Origin: Cloeon dipterum
Lineage: Eukaryota > Arthropoda > Insecta > Ephemeroptera > Baetidae
Assembly (NCBI RefSeq): GCF_949628265.1
Contig: NC_088786.1
Coordinates: 31,517,681-31,581,680 of the forward strand
DNA: 64,000 nucleotides
Reading direction: 5' to 3'
Of the stretch, positions 48,901 to 61,603 are shown one piece after another (position 1 is the stretch's first letter; every line of letters begins with the position of its first letter). Both the position numbers and the translations under genes were made by a program. Below the pieces are notes generated by a model. The model saw only the letters and a list, made by a program, of their open reading frames with translations. It ran no database searches and had not been told where the DNA came from.

Positions 48901-51900
48901 GAAGCACACGCAGCATAATTAATGCCTGGCAACGCACGTTTACGCCGGCACCGACAATTTCTTCTCCAAGCCGTGGCATTAAATTATTATGTTGTATTAC
49001 TAGCTGCAATTAGAAATTCCGCTCCAAACACCAGCGGCGGCGGTGTGCGCTAATTTTAGTTATTAAAATGTTAGGCACGTGGTTTAACTTTTCTATGGGA
49101 CCATCTTTGCCGTCATGGTTGCTAATTTCTCAACATTGATCTTCACTAAACAATTACTTAAAATTTTCACCCTATTTCTTACATTCGATCGTGGCGAGAA
49201 TTCCAATTTAAATTAAATTAAAACATTCCATTTTCATAAAAAAAGGAAAATTAAACAAGCGAAGGTAAAAGACCATTGAAAGAAAGTAAGGCTGGCACAA
49301 ATATCTCGCACCACGCATCCGCGCAAAAATGCACAGAAATGCAACTTTCGTTTCGCTCATGTTGATCGGTCCGGTTGCATCAGCGCGAGTGACGCTCATT
49401 TGTATGATAATGGCGCAGTCGGTCGCAGGAGAAAGAGCTTCAAGGATGTGCATTTGGTGCATTTGCTCACTAACATTCGATTCGAACTCGCCGGGCTTTT
49501 CTTTTCAACAGATTCCGATCTGCAATCAGCTCACTGACTGAGCTTGAATGTCAAAGTACAGCCACGAGAGTTACATTATATATATTATTATTGAGCCGCT
49601 CGTGCACTTCTCCGTCGGCAGCAAACAATAAATTTGTTTCAAAGTCTTAGGCAGTAAAATTTTATTATGTTTTCGGCAACTGCTGGATTTCGGGCTGGCA
49701 TTTACCCACGCCGATTGCTATCGAGAGATTAACGAAATCTGTTCAATTGCTCGTTATTTCGCAAATAAGCAGTCTCTCAAAATGTTTGTGCAGAAATTCG
49801 TGTTTGTATATATGGATAAATTTGCTGCTTTACTTTCCAATATCTTCAGGACAAAAGAAAGAAATTTTATTTAGTCCAAAAACAATTAATCAATATTTCA
49901 ATAAATTTAATAATTTTATAATAAAAATAAAGACTATTTTATCTGAAAAAAAAAACAATATTTGCCTTGAGCAAAAAGAGTGCACGTTTCATTTAATTTT
50001 TCTGGAAGCAATTTCCTGACTGAACTATATTTTTAATTCCTTATAAGCTCAAAAATAAATGTTTTGGTCTGTCCCAAGGCTGTGTATGAAGGAACATCGT
50101 TTCATTGAGCGCAAATTTATATCGTGGAGATGCGTATATTGGGAGTTAACCCTGACCGGCTGTGAGGTAAAATTGTAAAAGAACGAGGACCAAAGTCGCA
50201 GCCGGCTTATTATTTCCTCGCACGCTTTCTGTGCTCTGTGCCTTGTGGCCGCATATTAAATTATATTGAGCGGCCAGTTAGTTAATCGGCCCATTACGAG
50301 CCCAAAGACAATATGCGCTGAGAAGCTTCTCTCTCTGCTGATAAAAATAATTGAATATCAATTTGCAAAAGAATGCATTCCACGAAGAGTTCGTTGCGGT
50401 TAAAAATGGTGGAAAGGTGAAAGTTCACCAAAGTGATTTCATTGCGATGTGTTTTTGTGGCTCGCGGAGGTTTTGAAACAGGATTATTGTGTTCCTTCAT
50501 TGTTGAGGGCAATTAACATCACGTACACGTAAATGCAAAGAGGATTTTAACTCAATTGTGTTCTCGCAAATGAATATGTATCCCTCTGGGGCGATTGCAT
50601 ACTTTTAGTACACTAAGTGCTACGCGACGCACAGGCTCTTTAGCTTCTTTAGGAAACTTGCTCTTACACACACACACACAGAGTGATTTATTTTACACCT
50701 GCTGTTTTCGAAAATGCTGAAATTCGCTTCATTAGGAGCATCTTCGCAGCTGAATATTAAAGAGCTCGAAATAGGTGGAATGGGTTTAGTGTTGCGATAG
50801 AAAACAATCGCTTTTACAATCAGAACACCACATTTCTTAGAACAAAAGGTAATAAATAACTAAAAAAATAGCTGTACAAAATCCATTATCACGGTGGATC
50901 CATGAGATGGTTATTAAAAGACGAAATATATTCCTTTTTTAAAAATTGTATAGATTGCTCTCAGTTATTTAAAAAAATCCGATGCACTCTAAATTCACAA
51001 TGGACGTTTTTTAAATTAATATTTAGTTTCAAGGTTGATCTAGTTTTCACCTCATTTTTTTGCTTTTTTATTGACTTTGTTTGTTTTAGTCTACCGTTAC
51101 TCATATAACAACTTAATGTTTTTTTAAATAATTTTGTTGAAAAAGCAGACAGCTTTAGACACTCTACACTTTCAATTGAATTTCAAAAACACATGATGTG
51201 CACCAAATAAAAATTGAAATTGGAATCTGAAATGGACTAAAATGCTCCAGATAAAATAATTTTTTTTATTCTACGGCACAGGGTTTAAAAATAAACAAAT
51301 AAAAATAAAATAACAAATAATGCAAATAATGAAAAGTTGATCTTTCGTCACGATCTAAATTTTTTCTGGGTTTATCATTTCAATCGGGTTATATTAAAAT
51401 ATTTGTTTTAATGCGACCCATTCAAAAAGGTTTCTTAATGGACTTGCGAAGGAAACTGAGAATTTCCAATTTAAATTTTTAATAAAGCTTCAATATTTTT
51501 TTAAATTTATTGAAGTTAATGCACTTATATCACGCTTTAGCCCACAAAGGAATTAAAAAAAAAAATCGCTCAAACCTAATGGGTATAGTTAAAACTTTAC
51601 TGCATTAAATATATACGGAAAAATCCTTCATGGCCGGAATCAGCAATGTTTCAAATAAATTGGACAAAATTTTGTCTGGTTAATTTCTTAGTAATAACAA
51701 AAGGTCAGTCCAAACAAAATAAATTTTAGATTTTAACGTTACATATTATCTCTTGTAGCTTGAAATGTAATCACGCATAAAATGGTAGAAATTGATTTTA
51801 CTACCGCAAAAGTGTTAGAATATATAGTTGGAAATGTAATGCATACCAGGTATTCTCCTCATAATACGGATTCTAATCGAAAGAAGAACATCATCAGTGA

Positions 51901-54900
51901 AATAACAATTAAAATAAGGAAGTAGAGTCGCCTTCCACGAAATATCATCGCAATTTTAATTTATCTCGTCTACAGTTGGCTGTCAAAACGTTAGAAAGAG
52001 AAATCAATATCCCTTTCTCACACAGTACACATTCTCAGCACCAGGCAACTGCCGATAAGCTACGCGCGAGTGTAATCATCTCATCCGCTTGCATATTTTA
52101 ATAGCGTCTGTTGCAAATTTGCACGCGAAGCTTCTGGATGTTGGTTTTTTTTCACCTTGGGCCGCGAGCCGCGCGTCTACATAAACGCGCAGAGAGCACG
52201 GTTTGGTCATTAGAGCATTCGAGGCCTGGGGCGCTAATGATAATTCGATCCCGCCGCGAGAGACTGACTGCTCATCTCCACTTTTGATGAGCGAGCTGCA
52301 ATAATGTGAAAGAAAAATTCACTTTGGGTTGCGCAAACGAATGCAGATAATCCTGTTTGATATGAGATAATACACCGTTTCCACAGCCGAGGTTAGCAGC
52401 AAGTCAGCCGCGAAATTTGTGCCGCATCAACGCAGCTGATGAGCGCGCACTATCCGCGCCCGATAACATCGCGTCAATTTGCTTTACTTAAGCAGGTGTG
52501 ATGGGATGGCGTCACCTTTTTTTGCATTAACATGCCGCTGCGCATCGTTTTCCAGACACTTAATGCCATTTTAATTATTATATTATACGAGTGCGTTAAT
52601 TGCTACCTTCGGACATCGCGCAATTGCAGGAATTTAATGAGGAATCATTACGCCTCTGCTCACAGTGGGATGGTTTTGCACGTTTTTTTATTCTGATTTT
52701 GCCTAAAGCATTGGTATATTTGCCACAATGCAAATTATTGTTGTTTCCAAGGAATAACCTTGCCAGAAAATTGCATTTCACAAAATTAGTCGGAGAAAAA
52801 TAGGACCGCACATGGAGTAACGAATTCTGGTAAAAATTACTAAGTTTTTTGTTCACATTTTTAGGTAATTTTCATTGCATTGGTTATATAATGCATCTGT
52901 TTCAGAAATGATTATTTTTTCCTATATTATTGCTCTTCAAGGTTCAGCTCACACATAAAGACGTGAAATATTTAGTCCATAAATATTTTAAATAAAAGCA
53001 TATTCAGCGTGCATGATAACAAGGTGACAAAACAATGGATTAAACTTTCTTCCTGAGCGGCTTTCGACTCAAAGAGAGTGTCTGTCAAGGCCTGTGTGTG
53101 TGTGTGAACTTTGTGTAAGTGATTAGGACAAGAGGAGAAATGACAAAGTGTGGAAAACACGAGGCTCGAAGATCGTTTCGTGAGGCACCATGTTCGCTTC
53201 CTCCTTTTCCCAAAAGTATTTAATTAAATTTCAATGCAAACCACTTTTGCTGAATTCGTAAATATTTTACAACCAGCGCAGCTTACATGAAAGGGTTGCC
53301 TAATAATAAAAGCGAATTTATTGAACGGCCAATCGTCTGGTGAAATCCTCCAAATCATCACGTGCGAAGACGTCCACGTTGTAATAGGCACAAACATGTA
53401 ATTCACTTGCGTTTGATAACATCGCTCACATTTTACCGTCTGTTTGCTCAATTCAAATTGATTTTCTTCTTGCACCTTCTATTTCTATGGTATTCACGAG
53501 AATATTTTAATCAAAGTAAAACTGTCAGAAATATTGCGAAAAATCATCGTTATCTTTTACTTCATCTCTGCAAAAATTGGGAAAGATAGCTTTAATTTTC
53601 TCAGGTTACCGTTTAAATTTGCGAAAAATTGGATCCAAAAGGAAAATTTACCTCGTTATTCACACAACTTTGAATAGATCACGACGAGAGAAATCGAAAT
53701 CAAGCGCACAATCATTGACAAGCCGTTTTATTTTTCGCGAATTTTGGTAAAATCTTAAATTTAACTGTAACTTATTGGTTCTGATTTCATAATAATTTTC
53801 TCATTTTGTTGCTACCATTACACAAGCAATAAACTCAATAAACCACTTTCAATAGCCAACAATGCAAAATTTTCTTATTTGTTGGCTTGTAAAGCTCCAC
53901 TTTAATTTTATACTAAATTATCTGATTTTGCTCACCAGAAAATTTAGATATCAAAGCGCGCAAAAATAGCAATTACAGATTAAATTGGACCATGTTTGCT
54001 TTGCATGATAAACCAACTTGAGTGCCCACTTTGGCTAAAGTTGGAGAGACTGGCGATATTTTTGCAACCAATTGAACGACTAATTTCTAAGAAAAGATAA
54101 TTAGATCAATATCATTGAACGCTAATCACGCGCATTTTAATGAGATAAATGCGGAGTAAGTGTACTAAAATACAGGTGCGCTGGCGCTGGCGTGCACTAG
54201 ACCCAAAAAAACATTTGGTTTAACCCGGCGTCAAGGCCGTTTCTGCAAAGGTAGTCAATAAAACGTCGGCCAATCGCATATAAGTCACGATCGCACTTAA
54301 ACAACGTAAACAAATATCGAAAGTAATGCACGCGCGCGCGGCTCCGACGATTGTTTGCTGCTGATAAGCGCATCTCAGTAATTTTTCGCATCAGCAGAGT
54401 TATGCAAATGAATCTGCTTGCTGCCCTTTCATGACACGGACACGGCGTTTTCCAAGAGCGCTTTTTCCCAACCGTCCGTTTTTGTCGTGATTTTTTGCCG
54501 TGCCAGTGACCCGTAAGACCGTTGTCCATTTCGCACGTCTGTTATCTCGCGCGCGATGAGTTAATTGCTGCGTATATATAAGAACAGTGATGGGTCTTTT
54601 CCCATTTGCAATTGCAGTCTTCATTTCGAAATTGCCGTTACTCCCGCAAGAAATTAAGATACGTTAATACTTTAATCCTGGAGATATTTTGAAAATATAG
54701 ATCTGAAATGAAATTTAAAATTATCAAATGGCTCCGCTCTGCCTGGATTTGCTTAGCATGGATAGCTACTAGTTAAATTTCAAGAGGAATAATTAAATAC
54801 CCAGTTCTCTTGCTGTACAGCGACTGTTTCGGCTCCGCAGGCCTCATTAGCAGTACACTTTACCTCCAAAATAAAATTCATAACCACGAGATATTTCAAA

Positions 54901-56990
54901 ATAAACGACTGTCGAAAACTTCCGGCTTTATAATCTTTAGAGCAAAATCGAAAAAAAAACCAGTAACGAAATCTTGTCAACCCTCTCCAGTCGCCCTCCG
55001 TGTTTTAACCCTTATTCTCATAAAAATTCAAAAGTTCGATATGCCATCCTATGAGCATCGTTTAACTCATTATGACCCGCATAAAGAATATTTTTAATTG
55101 CTTTTGGCGGTTGTAAAAGAAACCAAAAACTCTATTAATTCACACAAACTAGATGGTTTTATTTAATTTAATCCTTCGGGTTATTTGTTTACCGAAAATC
55201 AACATTCATCATCTTCGCATCAAGGTAAAATTTGATTATCTCAACATAATTAATGATATATGCATGCGTCTTTGAATTAAATCGTTTCACAATCGCATTC
55301 AAATGATACGGTCGTCTTATTGCCCACCTCTCCAGCTGAGTTATGATTTTTCAAAAATTCTGTAAATTACATGGCAGCAGACAGCAATTTCGCGTGCTTC
55401 GCGCCGCCACCACTGTTGGCCATTAATTATGACCTTAATGAGAGTCGTGCCGCTGGACCGCATAAGAAGCACGCCCACCCGAGTGAAGTGTTTCCCTCCG
55501 ACCTGGATCCGACCTGACGCGACCTTTCCCCCAGTTGGTGCCCTCTATCGGCCGAATCAGGCGTTGCTTCGTCTTGCGATCTCAAGTCTCTTAAGTCAAA
55601 GAAAGGCACTCAACTATTCCTGCATCAACTTACACTTTGTGTGAGTTTGTGTTAGGCAGCCTGTTGAGCGTCTGGGTAGCGCCGGTTTCATACACTATGC
55701 ACCGTTTTAAATAAAAACATTATTTTTTCAAGCTGGATAACAAGAAGCTCACGCTGTTCTTTGTTTCAGCTAGTACGTTAAATTAATGGGTATTTCCTGT
55801 CCTGAATATTTCATGGATTTAAACCAGTTGGATGTGCTGAGTAATTTAAAGGAAATGGAATTTTTAATTTAAAAAATTACCTATATTTACTAATTACATC
55901 TGTAACTCACGTAAAGGAGCTACTGGAGTTTTCTGAATCGAGCAGTATTTTTTGTAAAATCGTTACTGCTTATACCCTCCAACCTATCCCGTAATTTATT
56001 TTACTGCTTATTGAATTTTCCACCGTAATTTGAGTTATTTAATATTAAACAATCGGCACAAAGTCAATAATCAAAATTGCTTGGTGTAACCAATGCGCAT
56101 CTCTGGTAGTCTCTTTGTACAGCTCTTGTGCACTAGATTCAATTAAATCTTGATCTTATATCTTATTTGGTTAAGCAAGGCAACTCTGCCCCATACATTG
56201 CCATATCTGAACATATGAGTTCATAAAAATCAACATAAGCATTACAAAGCGGGTCAGAAATCGGTTTAATAAGTTCTTTCCTTCTTGAAGAACTGTTTGA
56301 AAATCAACTCAAGTTTTCATTCAGACGCAGATTTGGCGGGAGATCTCTTTGGCCAACTCTTGTTCACTGCCGCGGTTGAAGATTACTATTATTTTCGATT
56401 CTTTCCAACACTGCGCTGATTTTCAGATTTTTGCAGAACAAATATATTTTGAAGTAATTATATCCATTCCGTTTTTCTCCAAGCAGTTTTATTTTAATAA
56501 ATAATAATTTTCCAAAACAAATCGCTCTGAAAATATATCTAATATAATTTACCACCTCCTTTATATTCATGTTTAAAAATTTGCAAAATAATTTAATCTT
56601 AGCAACTCTGTTTTTGCAAAATTATTTATAAAGTTTTTAGTTAAATGGAAATTTTCATGCTCCTATAGCCCTATTTTGTGCCAATTGTTATTTTTCCCGT
56701 TCACACCAGATTTTCGAAGAACATCCAGAGACGAATTATTGCAGGATTACAAGCCGTCTGTTCATGTAAAGTCTCTGAAGCGTTTAACTGAAATTTAATG
56801 TGCTTAAAACGCTCTATACTTTTAATAAAATAATGTCTCGCACCTAAAAGACACATCAAATCTGACAATGAGAAAATAAAATAAATCAATTTAAATGTTT
56901 AAGGTTGTAATGTCACATGAAAGGAATCCTGTCAAAGTAAAACATCTTCTGGCATTTTTTGTATTCCAAATATATGTAAGCTTACATAAT
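45913..56990. other. Gene-poor region of about 11 kb
   Basis: No supported gene. It contains the right copy of the flanking element (46173-46226), (CA)n at about 50666-50680, (TG)n at about 53093-53106, and an isolated TATATATAAG near 54573-54582 with no coding exon attached. GC-richer islands (46800-47100, 52000-52500, 54200-54560) could be regulatory. Confidence 0.5.
46173..46226 (+). repeat. Right copy of the ~52-bp element flanking the SMYD pair
   Basis: It matches 39580-39631 in direct orientation at about 40 of 52 positions and lies about 310 bp past the stop of the right SMYD gene. Because the genes are inverted but these copies are direct, they did not arise simply from the inverted duplication. 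Confidence 0.45.
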
Positions 56991-57152
56991 TTTATTTCTG
57001 TTAATTCTAAATCTGGAAGAGCTCTCAAGTACAAAAGAAAAAGACAGAAAAAACAAGAAGGAATGAAGAGAGGATCGTTTTTTGTTCACATTCTTTGCCG
57101 GATGCAAAGACAAAAATAAGTTACAACTTGTGCGCGTTTGGACTGCAGAAAT

Positions 57153-60100
57153 TTACATGTGTCTCGTGTTGCCAAAGTTGATGCCGCTCTGGGTGGCGCC
57201 CTTGTTGCTTCCGTACTGCAGGCTGATCACGCCTAAGGACCGACACAAGTCAAATTAGCATTCGAAACGTGGCTGCACGTGATTTATGGGCCATTAATTA
57301 TTTTCGGCATTGCCATGAGGATAAAGAGACAATCCTGTTTTAATGATCCATAAGGCTGAGAGAATTTCAACCTACCCTGTCCGGCTTTGAGCTGTTCTTC
57401 GGTGAAATTGCGGACGTTCTTCTCAGCCTCCTTGGGTCCAATGCCAGGTTGTCCGAAATTTCCAGCCTGAAGAATTTTATCAAAGTAAATTTCACGTTGA
57501 ACAACTGAGATGTGATTTAAAGGGCACTCGAGTCAGCATAACACCAAAAAAGCCAAACACCAAAATTGTGTTAATCACTAAACTACTCATTCGAATTACG
57601 TTTTAAGAGCGTATCACCGTAACAAAATGTTTTTGTGCTTCTTGTTAAGTTTCGGGTGTGTGTGTGTGGAAAAGTGTACACAAAGCATGTCTCACACCAT
57701 ACTCATGCACTAGCCTACCATGCACTTACAGATACCTTACGGCCGAGGGACTGCAGGCAGATAACGACAGAGTTGAGGTTCTGCCTCTCCCACAGGTCAA
57801 CCGTCTGGAAGGTCTCCTGGGCAGGGACGCCCAGGGTGCGCGCCACGTCCAAAAAGGCGTTGATGTTCTCCATGCACTTGAACGCCATTTGAGACTCGTT
57901 GATTTTCTTCACCGAACCCGGCTTGATGATGTTCACCAATCTAGAAAAATTAACAGAATTGTTGCTAATCGAGTGGCGTTTGCTTGGCTCTAGGAAAGCG
58001 TACCTGCACAGTCTGGTTCCATTTTTGAAGACTTCGTAGAAGTTGTCCATTTCACCACTGGTGCTGAAGTCTTCGTTAGTGATCTGCTTCACCCACTCAA
58101 GACATTCCTGGGCCAGTTCCTCACTGTATTTGCTATTTATCTGGAAATTATATCAAGTAATTAGTATTTGGTTAAAAAAATTATTTTTGAAACCTCAAAG
58201 TAAATTATGAATCAATGTGAACTGATTTTAAAAGCAGGAAATAAGTAGTTTTTCTTCATTAGAGAAAATTAGGTTGTACCCATTTCTATAATTATTTTTC
58301 TCTCTTTATAATAGTAAAATAAACAACAAGATTTCATCCTTGTTGACTCCAGATTTTTTTTAAATTAGTCCGACCAGTTTCGGGGTGTCCAATGCCACCC
58401 CGCAACGCGTGCGTGCACTTCAATGAGTAATTAAGCCACAGCCGGCTTCATATGACCAAAAAAGGAGTTGTTATTTTTATCTCTTGATAAGATCGACTAT
58501 CTAGATTTACGTTCATGCTTGAATAAATAATCCATTAAGAGTATATCGCGATCTTTCCCCTTAACCAGATGACGAATAATTAAAACAAACGAGATTAATG
58601 TTTTTAATAGAGATAATTATTCCTTCTGCACTGCAACAAGGGCACAGACCAAGAATAAAAAAATAATTGTACGAATCATGTAAGCGCAGCGAGAGATTAA
58701 TCATTTTGGCAGTTTCTTGGTAGCCCTTTTCTCTTTTTGAGTGCATGTTTGTGTATTTTTGCATGTTACCACACGACTTTTAGCAAGAATAAGCAAGTGC
58801 GGTGCTCTCATTCGGCCTTTTAGATTTGCCACTGGATGCGTTGAGGCACAGTCACAGTGCAACAGACGACACACACACACACAAGCCCATATATTGCGGA
58901 TATGTTTATTGATACAGGCGGAGCGCGAGTTGCCGCCGTCCGCTCACTCTTCTCGCTCTTGATCGCACACCCACCCAGCAGTCGTATGAAGGGTTTCCGT
59001 GCAGCGTGCTCTTTTTGATATTAGCCAGCGCAGAGCAATAAGGAGCCGCTTCTGTGTGTCACTTTTTCCTGCTTGCTTATTTTCAGCTCGCACCATCTTC
59101 ATGACGCGCATACTTAAAATGGACCGAATTGCGCGCCAGCGACGGGCATGAAATGGCTTTTTCGCCGCATTCCGCTACATCTTGTTTTATTCCAAAGTGG
59201 TTATTCTAATTTAAAAATTGCAGAAAAGAGAGAAAGTGCTTGGAGCGCGTGTTTGCACTTTTCGCCTCGAGCACAAGGCAAGAGTGGTGCACTTTGATAA
59301 TGGTATCAATGAGAGCATGTTTCTGATAAGGCGAAACATCATCTGGTCGATAAAACGCAGCCGTCAGGGCTCCGAGATAGCCGTCATGTGTTCTTCGTAT
59401 AGGAAATCCAATCACACTAAAATATTACAGTTTGCTTTTTATTAATTTTTTTAACTCCTCTCCGAGAGCGAGACTTGGTTACTTTTTTCACCGCAAGAGG
59501 TATGACAAAGAGAAATGAATTTTCGACACCCAAGGTCCATTGAGCAGTCCTTTTGTTCGTGCCAAGCAATTATAATTCAAATGAGAGCCCAACAATGTGT
59601 CTGCTTGCATTCTTCAAACGAAAATACATAATCCAGCCGGCGCCTAACAATTTTCAAAAGTCGACTCTTCCTTCGTCCCACACACTAGCAACACACCATA
59701 TAATCACTCACGATCATCAAAAATGTGGCGCCTGCGTCTCCGAAATTATTCACTTCATTACAGGCGAGAGGGAAAAGGACTGGCACCGACTCGGTGCCTC
59801 ATCAGAAGTCGAAAGGTCGAGTCGGCTGCGCGAGACTCGTGTTTTTGTCACCTGAGCGCCCGAAAAGGCAAGGTGCTGGCTGGCGATCGATTGAATTTTT
59901 TGAGGGACACCGCGCACTACCAGCAGATCCGTGCATATTTTATTAATAAACCAGAGACATATGTTAGTTGAAGTAGGTCGGTTGAAAGTAAGCGTGTTAG
60001 TGCCCACGACCCAGTAAAGAAGCGTCCTTATAAGGCAAAGCCTTTTGCAGTGATTCACCGCGCACGCAGCCGTATTTGGCGCTATCGCATTTCTCCACAC

Positions 60101-60429
60101 GCACTCTCTTGATTTTTTTGCCCTGGCGCTCGGACGGCGAGAAGAAAAACACCTTCTCTAACTACTAATTGGACCTTGGCTGTCCGAAAAATTTGTTCAC
60201 CGCCGACTTGGCTTTATGACACCGGTTGGTTGGTTGCTTGGTCAAGCCGAGCAAATATTAATGAACCGCGTCAGGTTAAATTTAATTTATCGGTGGAATT
60301 GAATCGTTTTTCCGCTCCAGTGACGATAATCTCGCGGTAGGACGGCGTCAAGACTAACAGGTGCGCCTTCGAGTGACTCACGCTACCAACTGGACTAGTT
60401 GGTTTTGACCGAATAATGTCTCTTGCCAT
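57153..60429 (-). CDS. Mp20/transgelin-like calponin-homology muscle protein, 186 aa
   Basis: Small actin-associated protein of the muscle protein 20/calponin/transgelin family, predicted to act in the cytoplasm of muscle. Minus-strand exons are 60429-60382 (MARDIIRSKPTSPVGS), 58140-58004, 57940-57736, 57466-57376 and 57232-57153; phases 0, 2, 0 and 1 all agree and the CDS is 561 nt. The calponin-homology domain spans about residues 22-130, with AQECLEWV, FKNGTRLCRLVNIIKPG, FKCMENINAFL, FQTVDLWERQNLNSVV and LQSLGRK. A single calponin-like repeat follows (GVISLQYGSNKGATQSG, 161-177), and the protein ends NTRHM. Length fits the family. Exons 2-5 are certain by similarity. Exon 1 rests on ATG, a strong GTGAGT donor, correct phase and expected length. 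A minus-strand AATAAA lies at 56996-56991, about 160 bp past the stop. Confidence 0.88.
58141..60381 (-). other. Long first coding intron of the Mp20-like gene
   Basis: A 2.2-kb intron with a (CA)n microsatellite at about 58869-58882. First introns of muscle genes often carry enhancers, but I see nothing specific enough to call. If exon 1 is misassigned, the true start lies elsewhere in this stretch or to its right. Confidence 0.5.
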
Positions 60430-60460
60430 TTTGCAACTCAGCTTTGAATTTTTCAACCAT
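60395..60460 (-). other. Possible upstream ORF overlapping the Mp20-like start
   Basis: An ATG at 60460 opens a 21-codon frame that runs through the main ATG (60429) in a different frame and stops at 60395. If the leader begins upstream of 60460 it could lower translation of the main protein. Confidence 0.4.
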
Positions 60461-61565
60461 GATTTCTTTGTGCCCAGCTGTTCAGCTTAAATAAAACGGT
60501 ACTTCGTCCTCAATAAGTGGGTTAAAAAAATGGCTGACATTTTGGTAGCTGCAAAAGGGAAGAATAAACCATTATCGTATGGGTTAAATTACTAACAAAA
60601 AGTGGATTTTGCTACTCCAACATACGAGATAAAATGAAAAGAAATGGTTGGCTAAGAATGAGAGAAGCTATTGTGAAATCAACTTTTTTTAAATTTAATT
60701 AAGTGAATGTTAAAATTTTTGCAATTGCCTCTTTCTAAAAATTTAACCTTTGTTCGGGGAGGCAAATTAAATTTAAAAATCTTATGATAATCAACTGATT
60801 TATTCATCAAGTACACTTAAATTCAAAATGTAGACGATGCAAAAATTGCTTACGAGATAGACTGTCACATTCAAAATTATTATCATTTTGATGGACGTGC
60901 GTAAGTGGGACGGACTTGTGGGACGTTTTTGCTCATTCTAAACCTTTATCGTGCGTTGTAAAAAGATTAGACACCAATCGATCATCCAAAGTAATTGCGT
61001 GATAATGACTGCAGGCATTAAATTATAATTTTAATTTCGCAAAGGCTACGTGATAAAACTCAAAAATTAGTTTTAAAAACCATATGCTCTATGGAAAAAG
61101 ATAAGATAGTGTAAAATAAAAAAACCATATGCTATTTTATCTGCTCATTAGCTTGCCAGGTAAAGAAAATCCACGTTATTTTTTTAGGAGATGAATGCGT
61201 TGACACAGTTAATTTCTTTTCATCCAAATTCAAGAAGGATGAGAAGCCGAGGCACAATAGAGTGACCCACAAACCTCGGCTCATTGTGTGCATGTGTGTG
61301 TGCGGTGCTCATTACCAAAAATCTTCTCATGAAATACAAAAAATTCAGCCCCAAACACGTGAGTCGCGAGTGAACGTTTTTTATTTTTTGTTTGCCGTCT
61401 CTGGATTATGCAACCAGATAAAAAGGCGCATTATCCACGAATCGTGCGTTATATGGACGCATAAAATCACGCATCAGATAGGCAACAACTGGCAAGCCGT
61501 AAAAATGACATCATGTTTATCAACCTTTTCATTATCATTCTCCAACCGCCGAGTTTTCTGGGAGT

Positions 61566-61603
<38 letters not shown>

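Noticed and set aside
52190..52270. tRNA-like TTCGATCCC word
   Set aside because: No matching acceptor, D or anticodon arms could be formed around it.
54573..54582. TATATATAAG as an orphan promoter
   Set aside because: No coding exon or donor follows within several hundred bases.
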